A model generated the notes under the pieces. The model ran no database searches, was not told the DNA's origin, and worked only from the letters and a program-made list of their open reading frames with translations. Positions 44,600-60,100 of a DNA stretch of 64,000 bases are shown here, one piece after another; position 1 is the stretch's first letter; each line of letters starts with the position of its first letter. Both the position numbers and the translations under genes were made by a program. The stretch is taken from contig JBAIZL010000008.1 in the NCBI GenBank assembly GCA_036971475.1, positions 31,368,219 through 31,432,218 of the forward strand, given 5' to 3'. Source of the DNA: Prosapia bicincta. Lineage: Eukaryota > Arthropoda > Insecta > Hemiptera > Cercopidae.

Positions 44600-47500
44600 C
44601 AGAATAGATGTCCTATCATTTAATGTAACTTAAAGTATCTTGTTAAACATGCTTTACTTATAAACAGAATAGATGTCCTATCATTTAATGTAACTTATAG
44701 TATCTTGTTAAACATGCTTTACATATAAACAGAATAGATGTCCTATCATTTAATGTAACTTATAGTACCTTGTTAAACAGGCTTTACATATAAACAGAAT
44801 AGATGTCCTAGCATTTAATGTAACTTATAGTACCTTGTTAAACATGCTTTACTTATAAACAGAATAGATGTCCTATCATTTAATGTAACTTATAGTACCT
44901 TGTTAAACATGCTTTACATATAAACAGAATAGATGTCCTATCATTTAATGTAACTTATAGTATCTTGTTAAACATGCTTTACATATAAACAGAATAGATG
45001 TCCTATCATTTAATGTAACTTAAAGTACCTTGTTAAACAGGCTTTACTTATAAACAGAATAGATGTCCTATCATTTAATGTAACTTATAGTACCTTGTTA
45101 AACATGCTTTACATATAAACAGAATAGATGTCCTATCATTTAATGTAACTTAAAGTATCTTGTTAAACATGCTTTACATATAAACAGAATAGATGTCCTA
45201 TCATTTAATGTAACTTAAAGTATCTTGTTAAACATGCTTTACATATAAACAGAATAGATGTCCTATCATTTAATGTAACTTATAGTACCTTGTTAAACAT
45301 GCTTTACATATAAACAGAATAGATGTCCTATCATTTAATGTAACTTAAAGTATCTTGTTAAACATGCTTTACATATAAACAGAATAGATGTCCTATCATT
45401 TAATGTAACTTATAGTACCTTGTTAAACATGCTTTACATATAAACAGAATAGATGTCCTATCATTTAATGTAACTTATAGTACCTTGTTAAACATGCTTT
45501 ACATATAAACAGAATAGATGTCCTATCATTTAATGTAACTTATAGTACCTTGTTAAACATGCTTTACATATATATCAGAATAGATGTCCTATCATTTAAT
45601 GTAACTTATAGTACCTTGTTAAACATGCTTTACATATAAACAGAATAGATGTCCTATCATTTAATGTAACTTATAGTATCTTGTTAAACATGCTTTACAT
45701 ATAAACAGAATAGATGTCCTATCATTTAATGTAACTTAAAGTACCTTGTTAAACAGGCTTTACTTAAAAACAGAATAGATGTCCTATCATTTAATGTAAC
45801 TTATAGTACCTTGTTAAACATACTTTACTTATAAACAGAATAGATGTCCTATCATTTAATGTAACTTATAGTATCTTGTTAAACATGCTTTACATATAAA
45901 CAGAATAGATGTCCTATCATTTAATGTAACTTGTAGTACCTTGTTAAACAGGCTTTACATATAAACAGAATAGATGTCCTATCATTTAATGTAACTTATA
46001 GTACCTTGTTAAACATGCTTTACATATAAACAGAATAGATGTCCTATCATTTAATGTAACTTATAGTACATTGTTAAACATGCTTTACATATAAACAGAA
46101 TAGATGTCCTATCATTTAATGTAACTTAAAGTATCTTGTTAAACATGCTTTACATATAAACAGAATAGATGTCCTATCATTTAATGTAACTTAAAGTATC
46201 TTGTTAAACATTCTTTACATATAAACAGAATAGATGTTCTATCATTTAATGTAACTTAAAGTATCTTGTTAAACATGCTTTACTTATAAACAGAATAGAT
46301 GTCCTATCATTTAATGTAACTTATAGTATCTTGTTAAACATGCTTTACATATAAACAGAATAGATGTCCTATCATTTAATGTAACTTATAGTACCTTGTT
46401 AAACAGGCTTTACATATAAACGGAATAGATGTCCTATCATTTAATGTAACTTATAGTACCTTGTTAAACATGCTTTACTTATAAACAGAATAGATGTCCT
46501 ATCATTTAATGTAACTTAAAGTATCTTGTTAAACATGCTTTACATATAAACAGAATAGATGTCCTATCATTTAATGTAACTTATAGTACCTTGTTAAACA
46601 TGCTTTACATATAAACAGAATAGATGTCCTATCATTTAATGTAACTTAAAGTATCTTGTTAAACATGCTTTACATATAAACAGAATAGATGTCCTATCAT
46701 TTAATGTAACTTAAAGTACCTTGTTAAACAGGCTCTACTTATAAACAGAATAGATGTCCTATCATTTAATGTAACTTATAGTACCTTGTTAAACAGGCTT
46801 TACATATAAACAGAATAGATGTCCTATCATTTAATGTAACTTAAAGTATCTTGTTAAACATGCTTTACATATAAACAGAATAGATGTCCTATCATTTAAT
46901 GTAACTTATAGTACCTTGTTAAACATGCTTTACATATAAACAGAATAGATGTCCTAGCATTTAATGTAACTTATAGTACCTTGTTAAACATGCTTTACAT
47001 ATAAACAGAATAGATGTCCTATCATTTAATGTAACTTAAAGTATCTTGTTAAACATGCTTTACTTATAAACAGAATAGATGTCCTATCATTTAATGTAAC
47101 TTATAGTATCTTGTTAAACATGCTTTACATATAAACAGAATAGATGTCCTATCATTTAATGTAACTTATAGTACCTTGTTAAACAGGCTTTACATATAAA
47201 CAGAATAGATGTCCTAGCATTTAATGTAACTTATAGTACCTTGTTAAACATGCTTTACTTATAAACAGAATAGATGTCCTATCATTTAATGTAACTTATA
47301 GTACCTTGTTAAACATGCTTTACATATAAACAGAATAGATGTCCTATCATTTAATGTAACTTATAGTATCTTGTTAAACATGCTTTACATATAAACAGAA
47401 TAGATGTCCTATCATTTAATGTAACTTAAAGTACCTTGTTAAACAGGCTTTACTTATAAACAGAATAGATGTCCTATCATTTAATGTAACTTATAGTACC

Positions 47501-49411
47501 TTGTTAAACATGCTTTACATATAAACAGAATAGATGTCCTATCATTTAATGTAACTTAAAGTATCTTGTTAAACATGCTTTACATATAAACAGAATAGAT
47601 GTCCTATCATTTAATGTAACTTAAAGTATCTTGTTAAACATGCTTTACATATAAACAGAATAGATGTCCTATCATTTAATGTAACTTATAGTACCTTGTT
47701 AAACATGCTTTACATATAAACAGAATAGATGTCCTATCATTTAATGTAACTTAAAGTATCTTGTTAAACATGCTTTACATATAAACAGAATAGATGTCCT
47801 ATCATTTAATGTAACTTATAGTACCTTGTTAAACATGCTTTACATATAAACAGAATAGATGTCCTATCATTTAATGTAACTTATAGTACCTTGTTAAACA
47901 TGCTTTACATATAAACAGAATAGATGTCCTATCATTTAATGTAACTTATAGTACCTTGTTAAACATGCTTTACATATATATCAGAATAGATGTCCTATCA
48001 TTTAATGTAACTTATAGTACCTTGTTAAACATGCTTTACATATAAACAGAATAGATGTCCTATCATTTAATGTAACTTATAGTATCTTGTTAAACATGCT
48101 TTACATATAAACAGAATAGATGTCCTATCATTTAATGTAACTTAAAGTACCTTGTTAAACAGGCTTTACTTAAAAACAGAATAGATGTCCTATCATTTAA
48201 TGTAACTTATAGTACCTTGTTAAACATACTTTACTTATAAACAGAATAGATGTCCTATCATTTAATGTAACTTATAGTATCTTGTTAAACATGCTTTACA
48301 TATAAACAGAATAGATGTCCTATCATTTAATGTAACTTGTAGTACCTTGTTAAACAGGCTTTACATATAAACAGAATAGATGTCCTATCATTTAATGTAA
48401 CTTATAGTACCTTGTTAAACATGCTTTACATATAAACAGAATAGATGTCCTATCATTTAATGTAACTTATAGTACATTGTTAAACATGCTTTACATATAA
48501 ACAGAATAGATGTCCTATCATTTAATGTAACTTAAAGTATCTTGTTAAACATGCTTTACATATAAACAGAATAGATGTCCTATCATTTAATGTAACTTAA
48601 AGTATCTTGTTAAACATTCTTTACATATAAACAGAATAGATGTTCTATCATTTAATGTAACTTAAAGTATCTTGTTAAACATGCTTTACTTATAAACAGA
48701 ATAGATGTCCTATCATTTAATGTAACTTATAGTATCTTGTTAAACATGCTTTACATATAAACAGAATAGATGTCCTATCATTTAATGTAACTTATAGTAC
48801 CTTGTTAAACAGGCTTTACATATAAACGGAATAGATGTCCTATCATTTAATGTAACTTATAGTACCTTGTTAAACATGCTTTACTTATAAACAGAATAGA
48901 TGTCCTATCATTTAATGTAACTTAAAGTATCTTGTTAAACATGCTTTACATATAAACAGAATAGATGTCCTATCATTTAATGTAACTTATAGTACCTTGT
49001 TAAACATGCTTTACATATAAACAGAATAGATGTCCTATCATTTAATGTAACTTAAAGTATCTTGTTAAACATGCTTTACATATAAACAGAATAGATGTCC
49101 TATCATTTAATGTAACTTAAAGTACCTTGTTAAACAGGCTCTACTTATAAACAGAATAGATGTCCTATCATTTAATGTAACTTATAGTACCTTGTTAAAC
49201 AGGCTTTACATATAAACAGAATAGATGTCCTATCATTTAATGTAACTTAAAGTATCTTGTTAAACATGCTTTACATATAAACAGAATAGATGTCCTATCA
49301 TTTAATGTAACTTATAGTACCTTGTTAAACATGCTTTACATATAAACAGAATAGATGTCCTAGCATTTAATGTAACTTATAGTACCTTGTTAAACATGCT
49401 TTACATATAAA
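44600..49411. repeat. Recent 37-monomer tandem duplication (2406 bp)
   Basis: Two adjacent copies of about 2406 bp meet near 47005. Rare markers pair at exactly that offset: the cctagca at 44811/47217, the tatatcag insertion at 45575/47981, taaaaac at 45762/48168, acatact at 45821/48227, gtacattg at 46070/48476, acattcttt at 46211/48617, acgga at 46421/48827 and cctagca at 46957/49363. The offset is 37 x 65 + 1, the extra base being the shared insertion. At these markers I saw no difference between the copies, so the duplication looks recent. Left of about 44600 the variant pattern stops matching, which sets the approximate boundary. Confidence 0.9.
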
Positions 49412-52400
49412 CAGAATAGATGTCCTATCATTTAATGTAACTTATAGTACCTTGTTAAACATGCTTTACATATAAACAGAATAGATGTCCTATCATTTAA
49501 TGTAACTTAAAGTATCTTGTTAAACATGCTTTACATATAAACAGAATAGATGTCCTATCATTTAATGTAACTTATAGTACCTTGTTAAACATGCTTTACA
49601 TATAAACAGAATAGATGTCCTATCATTTAATGTAACTTATAGTATCTTGTTAAACATGCTTTACATATAAACAGAATAGATGTCCTATCATTTAATGTAA
49701 CTTAAAGTATCTTGTTAAACAGGCTTTACTTATAAACAGAATAGATGTCCTATCATTTAATGTAACTTATAGTACCTTGTTAAACATGCTTTACATATAA
49801 ACAGAATAGATGTCCTATCATTTAATGTAACTTATAGTATCTTGTTAAACATGCTTTACATATAAACAGAATAGATGTCCTATCATTTAATGTAACTTAA
49901 AGTATCTTGTTAAACATGCTTTACATATAAACAGAATAGATGTCCTATCATTTAATGTAACTTATAGTACCTTGTTAAACATGCTTTACATATAAACAGA
50001 ATAGATGTCCTATCATTTAATGTAACTTATAGTACCTTGTTAAACATGCTTTACATATAAACAGAATAGATGTCCTATCATTTAATGTAACTTATAGTAT
50101 CTTGTTAAACATGCTTTACATATAAACAGAATAGATGTCCTATCATTTAATGTAACTTATAGTACCTTGTTAAACATGCTTTACATATAAACAGAATAGA
50201 TGTCCTATCATTTAATGTAACTTAAAGTATCTTGTTAAACATGCTTTACATATAAACAGAATAGATGTCCTATCATTTAATGTAACTTAAAGTATCTTGT
50301 TAAACATGCTTTACATATAAACAGAATAGATGTCCTATCATTTAATGTAACTTATAGTATCTTGTTAAACATGCTTTACATATAAACAGAATAGATGTCC
50401 TATCATTTAATGTAACTTATAGTACCTTGTTAAACAGGCTTTACATATAAACAGAATAGATGTCCTAGCATTTAATGTAACTTATAGTACCTTGTTAAAC
50501 ATGCTTTACTTATAAACAGAATAGATGTCCTATCATTTAATGTAACTTATAGTACCTTGTTAAACATGCTTTACATATAAACAGAATAGATGTCCTATCA
50601 TTTAATGTAACTTATAGTATCTTGTTAAACATGCTTTACATATAAACAGAATAGATGTCCTATCATTTAATGTATCTTAAAGTACCTTGTTAAACAGGCT
50701 TTACTTATAAACAGAATAGATGTAATATCATTTAATGTAACTTATAGTACCTTGTTAAACATGCTTTACATATAAACAGAATATATGTCCTATCATTTAA
50801 TGTAACTTAAAGTATCTTGTTAAACATGCTTTACATATAAACAGAATAGATGTCCTATCATTTAATGTAACTTAAAGTATCTTGTTAAACATGCTTTACA
50901 TATAAACAGAATAGATGTCCTATCATTTAATGTAACTTATAGTACCTTGTTAAACATGCTTTACATATAAACAGAATAGATGTCCTATCATTTAATGTAA
51001 CTTAAAGTATCTTGTTAAACATGCTTTACATATAAACAGAATAGATGTCCTATCATTTAATGTAACTTATAGTACCTTGTTAAACATGCTTTACATATAA
51101 ACAGAATAGATGTCCTATCATTTAATGTAACTTATAGTACCTTGTTAAACATGCTTTACATATAAACAGAATAGATGTCCTATCATTTAATGTAACTTAT
51201 AGTACCTTGTTAAACATGCTTTACATATAAACAGAATAGATGTCCTATCATTTAATGTAACTTATAGTACCTTGTTAAACATGCTTTACATATAAACAGA
51301 ATAGATGTCCTATCATTTAATGTAACTTATAGTATCTTGTTAAACATGCTTTACATATAAACAGAATAGATGTCCTATCATTTAATGTAACTTAAAGTAC
51401 CTTGTTAAACAGGCTTTACTTAAAAACAGAATAGATGTCCTATCATTTAATGTAACTTATAGTACCTTGTTAAACATGCTTTACATATAAACAGAATAGA
51501 TGTCCTATCATTTAATGTAACTTAAAGTATCTTGTTAAACATGCTTTACATATAAACAGAATAGATGTCCTATCATTTAATGTAACTTAAAGTATCTTGT
51601 TAAACATGCTTTACATATAAACAGAATAGATGTCCTATCATTTAATGTAACTTATAGTACCTTGTTAAACATGCTTTACATATAAACAGAATAGATGTCC
51701 TATCATTTAATGTAACTTAAAGTATCTTGTTAAACATGCTTTACATATAAACAGAATAGATGTCCTATCATTTAATGTAACTTATAGTACCTTGTTAAAC
51801 ATGCTTTACATATAAACAGAATAGATGTCCTATCATTTAATGTAACTTATAGTATCTTGTTAAACATGCTTTACATATAAACAGAATAGATGTCCTATCA
51901 TTTAATGTAACTTAAAGTATCTTGTTAAACAGGCTTTACTTATAAACAGAATAGATGTCCTATCATTTAATGTAACTTATAGTACCTTGTTAAACATGCT
52001 TTACATATAAACAGAATAGATGTCCTATCATTTAATGTAACTTATAGTATCTTGTTAAACATGCTTTACATATAAACAGAATAGATGTCCTATCATTTAA
52101 TGTAACTTAAAGTATCTTGTTAAACATGCTTTACATATAAACAGAATAGATGTCCTATCATTTAATGTAACTTAAAGTACCTTGTTAAACAGGCTTTACT
52201 TATAAACAGAATAGATGTCCTATCATTTAATGTAACTTATAGTACCTTGTTAAACATGCTTTACATATAAACAGAATAGATGTCCTATCATTTAATGTAA
52301 CTTATAGTATCTTGTTAAACATGCTTTACATATAAACAGAATAGATGTCCTATCATTTAATGTAACTTATAGTACCTTGTTAAACATGCTTTACATATAA

Positions 52401-55400
52401 ACAGAATAGATGTCCTATCATTTAATGTAACTTAAAGTATCTTGTTAAACATGCTTTACATATAAACAGAATAGATGTCCTATCATTTAATGTAACTTAA
52501 AGTATCTTGTTAAACATGCTTTACATATAAACAGAATAGATGTCCTATCATTTAATGTAACTTAAAGTATCTTGTTAAACATGCTTTACATATAAACAGA
52601 ATAGATGTCCTATCATTTAATGTAACTTAAAGTACCTTGTTAAACAGGCTCTACTTATAAACAGAATAGATGTCCTATCATTTAATGTAACTTATAGTAC
52701 CTTGTTAAACAGGCTTTACATATAAACAGAATAGATGTCCTATCATTTAATGTAACTTAAAGTATCTTGTTAAACATGCTTTACATATAAACAGAATAGA
52801 TGTCCTATCATTTAATGTAACTTATAGTACCTTGTTAAACATGCTTTACATATAAACAGAATAGATGTCCTAGCATTTAATGTAACTTATAGTACCTTGT
52901 TAAACATGCTTTACATATAAACAGAATAGATGTCCTATCATTTAATGTAACTTATAGTACCTTGTTAAACATGCTTTACATATAAACAGAATAGATGTCC
53001 TATCATTTAATGTAACTTAAAGTATCTTGTTAAACATGCTTTACATATAAACAGAATAGATGTCCTATCATTTAATGTAACTTATAGTACCTTGTTAAAC
53101 ATGCTTTACATATAAACAGAATAGATGTCCTATCATTTAATGTAACTTATAGTATCTTGTTAAACATGCTTTACATATAAACAGAATAGATGTCCTATCA
53201 TTTAATGTAACTTAAAGTATCTTGTTAAACAGGCTTTACTTATAAACAGAATAGATGTCCTATCATTTAATGTAACTTATAGTACCTTGTTAAACATGCT
53301 TTACATATAAACAGAATAGATGTCCTATCATTTAATGTAACTTATAGTATCTTGTTAAACATGCTTTACATATAAACAGAATAGATGTCCTATCATTTAA
53401 TGTAACTTAAAGTATCTTGTTAAACATGCTTTACATATAAACAGAATAGATGTCCTATCATTTAATGTAACTTATAGTACCTTGTTAAACATGCTTTACA
53501 TATAAACAGAATAGATGTCCTATCATTTAATGTAACTTATAGTACCTTGTTAAACATGCTTTACATATAAACAGAATAGATGTCCTATCATTTAATGTAA
53601 CTTATAGTATCTTGTTAAACATGCTTTACATATAAACAGAATAGATGTCCTATCATTTAATGTAACTTATAGTACCTTGTTAAACATGCTTTACATATAA
53701 ACAGAATAGATGTCCTATCATTTAATGTAACCTAAAGTATCTTGTTAAACATGCTTTACATATAAACAGAATAGATGTCCTATCATTTAATGTAACTTAA
53801 AGTATCTTGTTAAACATGCTTTACATATAAACAGAATAGATGTCCTATCATTTAATGTAACTTAAAGTATCTTGTTAAACATGCTTTACTTATAAACAGA
53901 ATAGATGTCCTATCATTTAATGTAACTTATAGTATCTTGTTAAACATGCTTTACATATAAACAGAATAGATGTCCTATCATTTAATGTAACTTATAGTAC
54001 CTTGTTAAACAGGCTTTACATATAAACAGAATAGATGTCCTATCATTTAATGTAACTTATAGTACCTTGTTAAACATGCTCTACTTATAAACAGAATAGA
54101 TGTCCTATCATTTAATGTAACTTAAAGTATCTTGTTAAACATGCTTTACATATAAACAGAATAGATGTCCTATCATTTAATGTAACTTATAGTACCTTGT
54201 TAAACATGCTTTACATATAAACAGAATAGATGTCCTATCATTTAATGTAACTTAAAGTATCTTGTTAAACATGCTTTACATATAAACAGAATAGATGTCC
54301 TATCATTTAATGTAACTTAAAGTATCTTGTTAAACATGCTTTACATATAAACAGAATAGATGTCCTATCATTTAATGTAACTTAAAGTATCTTGTTAAAC
54401 ATGCTTTACATATAAACAGAATAGATGTCCTATCATTTAATGTAACTTATAGTACCTTGTTAAACATGCTTTACATATAAACAGAATAGATGTCCTATCA
54501 TTTAATGTAACTTAAAGTATCTTGTTAAACATGCTTTACATATAAACAGAATAGATGTCCTATCATTTAATGTAACTTAAAGTACCTTGTTAAACAGGCT
54601 CTACTTATAAACAGAATAGATGTCCTATCATTTAATGTAACTTATAGTACCTTGTTGAACATGATTTACATATAAACAGAATAGATGTCCTATCATTTAA
54701 TGTAACTTATAGTACCTTGTTAAACATGCTTTACATATAAACAGAATAGATGTCCTATTATTTAATGTAACTTAAAGTACCTTGTTAAACAGGCTTTACT
54801 TATAAACAGAATAGATGTCCTATCATTTAATGTAACTTATAGTACCTTGTTAAACATGCTTTACATATAAACAGAATAGATGTCCTATCATTTAATGTAA
54901 CTTATAGTACCTTGTTAAACATGCTTTACATATAAACAGAATAGATGTCCTATCATTTAATGTAACTTAAAGTATCTTGTTAAACATGCTTTACATATAA
55001 ACGGAATAGATGTCCTATCATTTAATGTAACTTATAGTACCTTGTTAAACATGCTTTACATATAAACAGAATAGATGTCCTATCATTTAATGTAACTTAA
55101 AGTACCTTGTTAAACATGCTTTACATATAAACAGAATAGATGTCCTATCATTTAATGTAACTTAAAGTATCTTGTTAAACATGCTTTACATATAAACAGA
55201 ATAGATGTCCTATCATTTATTGTAACTTAAAGTATCTTGTTAAACATGCTTTACATATAAACAGAATAGATGTCCTATCATTTAATGTAACTTAAAGTAT
55301 CTTGTTAAACATGCTTTACATATAAACAGAATAGATGTCCTATCATTTAATGTAACTTATAGTACCTTGTTAAACATGCTTTACATATAAACAGAATAGA

Positions 55401-55599
55401 TGTCCTATCATTTATTGTAACTTAAAGTATCTTGTTAAACATGCTTTACATATAAACAGAATAGATGTCCTATCATTTAATGTAACTTAAAGTATCTTGT
55501 TAAACAGGCTTTACTTATAAACAGAATAGATGTCCTATCATTTAATGTAACTTAAAGTATCTTGTTAAACATGCTTTACATATAAACAGAATAGATGTC

Positions 55600-58500
55600 C
55601 TATCATTTAATGTAACTTATAGTACCTTGTTAAACAGGCTTTACTTATAAACAGAATAGATGTCCTATCATTTAATGTAACTTATAGTACCTTGTTAAAC
55701 AGGCTTTACTTATAAACAGAATAGATGTCCTATCATTTAATGTAACTTATAGTACCTTGTTAAACATGCTTTACTTATAAACAGAATAGATGTCCTATCA
55801 TTTAATGTAACCTCTAGTACCTTGTTTAACATGCTTTACTTATAAACAGAATAGATGTCCTATCATTTAATGTAACTTATAGTACCTTGTTAAACATGCT
55901 TTACTTATAAACAGAATAGATGTCCTATCATTTAATGTAACTTAAAGTATCTTGTTAAACAGGCTTTACTTATAAACAGAATAGATGTCCTATCATTTAA
56001 TGTAACTTATAGTACCTTGTTAAACAGGCTTTACTTATAAACAGAATAGATGTCCTATCATTTAATGTAACTTATAGTACCTTGTTAAACATGCTTTACA
56101 TATAAACAGAATAGATGTCCTATCATTTAATGTAACTTATAGTACCTTGTTAAACATGCTTTACATATAAACAGAATAGATGTCCTATCATTTAATGTAA
56201 CTTAAAGTATCTTGTTAAACATGCTTTACATATAAACAGAATAGATGTCCTATCATTTAATGTAACTTATAGTACCTTGTTAAACATGCTTTACATATAA
56301 ACAGAATAGATGTCCTATCATTTAATGTAACTTATAGTACCTTGTTAAACAGGCTTTACTTATAAACAGAATAGATGTCCTATCATTTAATGTAACTTAA
56401 AGTATCTTGTTAAACATGCTTTACATATAAACAGAATAGATGTCCTATCATTTAATGTAACTTATAGTACCTTGTTAAACATGCTTTACATATAAGCAGA
56501 ATAGATGTCCTATCATTTAATGTAACTTATAGTACCTTGTTAAACATGCTTTACATATAAACAGAATAGATGTCCTATCATTTAATGTAACTTATAGTAC
56601 CTTGTTAAACAGGCTTTACTTATAAACAGAATAGATGTCCTATCATTTAATGTAACTTAAAGTATCTTGTTAAACATGCTTTACATATAAACAGAATAGA
56701 TGTCCTATCATTTAATGTAACTTATAGTACCTTGTTAAACATGCTTTACATATAAACAGAATAGATGTCCTATCATTTAATGTAACTTATAGTACCTTGT
56801 TAAACATGCTTTACATATAAACAGAATAGATGTCCTATCATTTAATGTATCTTATAGTACCTTGTTAAACATGCTTTACATATAAACAGAATAGATGTCC
56901 TATCATTTAATGTAACTTATAGTACCTTGTTAAACATGCTTTACATATAAACAGAATAGATGTCCTATCATTTAATGTAACTTAAAGTATCTTGTTAAAC
57001 ATGCTTTACATATAAACAGAATAGATGTCCTATCATTTAATGTAACTTATAGTACCTTGTTAAACATGCTTTACATATAAACAGAATAGATGTCCTATCA
57101 TTTAATGTAACTTATAGTACCTTGTTAAACATGCTTTACATATAAACAGAATAGATGTCCTATCATTTAATGTAACTTATAGTACCTTGTTAAACATGCT
57201 TTACATATAAACAGAATAGATGTCCTATCATTTAATGTAACTTATAGTATCTTGTTAAACATGCTTTACATATAAACAGAATAGATGTCCTATCATTTAA
57301 TGTAACTTAAAGTATCTTGTTAAACATGCTTTACATATAAACAGAATAGATGTCCTATCATTTAATGTAACTTAAAGTATCTTGTTAAACATGCTTTACA
57401 TATAAACAGAATAGATGTCCTATCATTTAATGTAACTTATAGTACCTTGTTAAACATGCTTTACATATAAACAGAATAGATGTCCTATCATTTAATGTAA
57501 CTTAAAGTATCTTGTTAAACATGCTTTACATATAAACAGAATAGATGTCCTATCATTTAATGTAACTTAAAGTATCTTGTTAAACATGCTTTACATATAA
57601 ACAGAATAGATGTCCTATCATTTAATGTAACTTATAGTACCTTGTTAAACATGCTTTACATATAAACAGAATAGACGTCCTATCATTTAATGTAACCTAA
57701 AGTATCTTGTTAAACATGCTTTACATATAAACAGAATAGATGTCCTATCATTTAATGTAACTTAAAGTATCTTGTTAAACATGCTTTACATATAAACAGA
57801 ATAGATGTCCTATCATTTAATGTAACTTAAAGTATCTTGTTAAACATGCTTTACATATAAACAGAATAGATGTCCTATCATTTAATGTAACTTAAAGTAC
57901 CTTGTTAAACAGGCTTTACTTATAAACAGAATAGATGTCCTATCATTTAATGTAACTTATAGTACCTTGTTAAACAGGCTTTACATATAAACAGAATAGA
58001 TGTCCTATCATTTAATGTAACTTAAAGTATCTTGTTAAACATGCTTTACATATAAACAGAATAAATGTCCTATCATTTAATGTAACTTATAGTACCTTGT
58101 TAAACATGCTTTACATATAAACAGAATAGATGTCCTATCATTTAATGTAACTTATAGTACCTTGTTAAACATGCTTTACATATAAACAGAATAGATGTCC
58201 TATCATTTAATGTAACTTAAAGTACCTTGTTAAACAGGCTTTACTTATAAACAGAATAGATGTCCTATCATTTAATGTAACTTATAGTACCTTGTTAAAC
58301 ATGCTTTACATATAAACGGAATAGATGTCCTATCATTTAATGTAACTTATAGTATCTTGTTAAACATGCTTTACATATAAACAGAATAGATGTCCTATCA
58401 TTTAATGTAACTTAAAGTATCTTGTTAAACATGCTTTACATATAAACAGAATAGATGTCCTATCATTTAATGTAACTTAAAGTACCTTGTTAAACAGGCT

Positions 58501-60100
58501 TTACTTATAAACAGAATAGATGTCCTATCATTTAATGTAACTTATAGTACCTTGTTAAACAGGCTTTACATATAAACAGAATAGATGTCCTATCATTTAA
58601 TGTAACTTATAGTACCTTGTTAAACATGCTTTACATATAAACAGAATAGATGTCCTATCATTTAATGTAACTTATAGTATCTTGTTAAACATGCTTTACA
58701 TATAAACAGAATAGATGTCCAATCATTTAATGTAACTTATAGTACCTTGTTAAACATGCTTTACATATAAACAGAATAGATGTCCTATCATTTAATGTAA
58801 CTTATAGTACCTTGTTAAACATGCTTTACATATAAACAGAATAGATGTCCTATCATTTAATGTAACCTATAGTACCTTGTTAAACATGCTTTACATATAA
58901 ACAGAATAGATGTCCTATCATTTAATGTAACTTAAAGTATCTTGTTAAACATGCTTTACATATAAACAGAATAGATGTCCTATCATTTAATGTAACTTAA
59001 AGTACCTTGTTAAACAGGCTTTACTTATAAACAGAATAGATGTCCTATCATTTAATGTAACTTAAAGTATCTTGTTAAACATGCTTTACATATAAACAGA
59101 ATAGATGTCCTATCATTTAATGTAACTTAAAGTATCTTGTTAAACATGCTTTACATATAAACAGAATAGATGTCCTATCATTTAATGTAACTTATAGTAC
59201 CTTGTTAAACATGCTTTACATATAAACAGAATAGATGTCCTATCATTTAATGTAACTTATAGTACCTTGTTTAACATGCTTTACATATAAACAGAATAGA
59301 TGTCCTATCATTTAATGTAACTTAAAGTATCTTGTTAAACATGCTTTACATATAAACAGAATAGATGTCCTATCATTTAATGTAACTTAAAGTATCTTGT
59401 TAAACAGGCTTTACTTATAAACAGAATAGATGTCCTATCATTTAATGTAACTTAAAGTATCTTGTTAAACAGGCTTTACTTATAAACAGAATAGATGTCC
59501 TATCATTTAATGTAACTTATAGTACCTTGTTAAACAGGCTTTACTTATAAACAGAATAGATGTCCTATCATTTAATGTAACTTATAGTACCTTGTTAAAC
59601 ATGCTTTACTTATAAACAGAATAGATGTCCTATCATTTAATGTAACCTCTAGTACCTTGTTAAACATGCTTTACTTATAAACAGAATAGATGTCCTATCA
59701 TTTAATGTAACTTATAGTACCTTGTTAAACATGCTTTACTTATAAACAGAATAGATGTCCTATCATTTAATGTAACTTAAAGTATCTTGTTAAACAGGCT
59801 TTACTTATAAACAGAATAGATGTCCTATCATTTAATGTAACTTATAGTACCTTGTTAAACAGGCTTTACTTATAAACAGAATAGATGTCCTATCATTTAA
59901 TGTAACTTATAGTACCTTGTTAAACATGCTTTACATATAAACAGAATAGATGTCCTATCATTTAATGTAACTTATAGTACCTTGTTAAACATGCTTTACA
60001 TATAAACAGCATAGATGTCCTATCATTTAATGTAACTTAAAGTATCTTGTTAAACATGCTTTACATATAAACAGAATAGATGTCCTATCATTTAATGTAA
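55600..60100. repeat. Segment repeated at 59-monomer offset near the right edge
   Basis: A distinctive patch rich in tactt monomers occurs at about 55.6-56.2 kb and again at 59.4-60.0 kb. The cctctag variant at 55811 pairs with 59646 (3835 bp, 59 monomers). Flanking aggcttta/atgcttta states match monomer by monomer: aggct at 55636/59471, 55701/59536, 55961/59796 and 56026/59861, with atgct at 55766/59601, 55831/59666, 55896/59731 and 56091/59926. The match fails one monomer upstream (55571 versus 59406), which defines one breakpoint. Confidence 0.85.

Larger units (their letters stand above)
14494..53000. repeat. Main domain of the 65-bp array, marked by recurring rare variants
   Basis: Two rare variants tag this domain. 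The ctttacttaaaaacag monomer occurs with its act at 15538, 19568, 20738, 22168, 26198, 30098, 31008, 34388, 36336, 37181, 42251, 43941, 45762, 48168 and 51418. All spacings are whole numbers of monomers (62, 18, 22, 62, 60, 14, 52, 30, 13, 78, 26, 28, 37, 50) after correcting for the three known indels. The cctagca variant recurs from 14586 to 52871. Neither is seen to the right. This implies repeated amplification of shared segments across about 38 kb. Confidence 0.8.
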
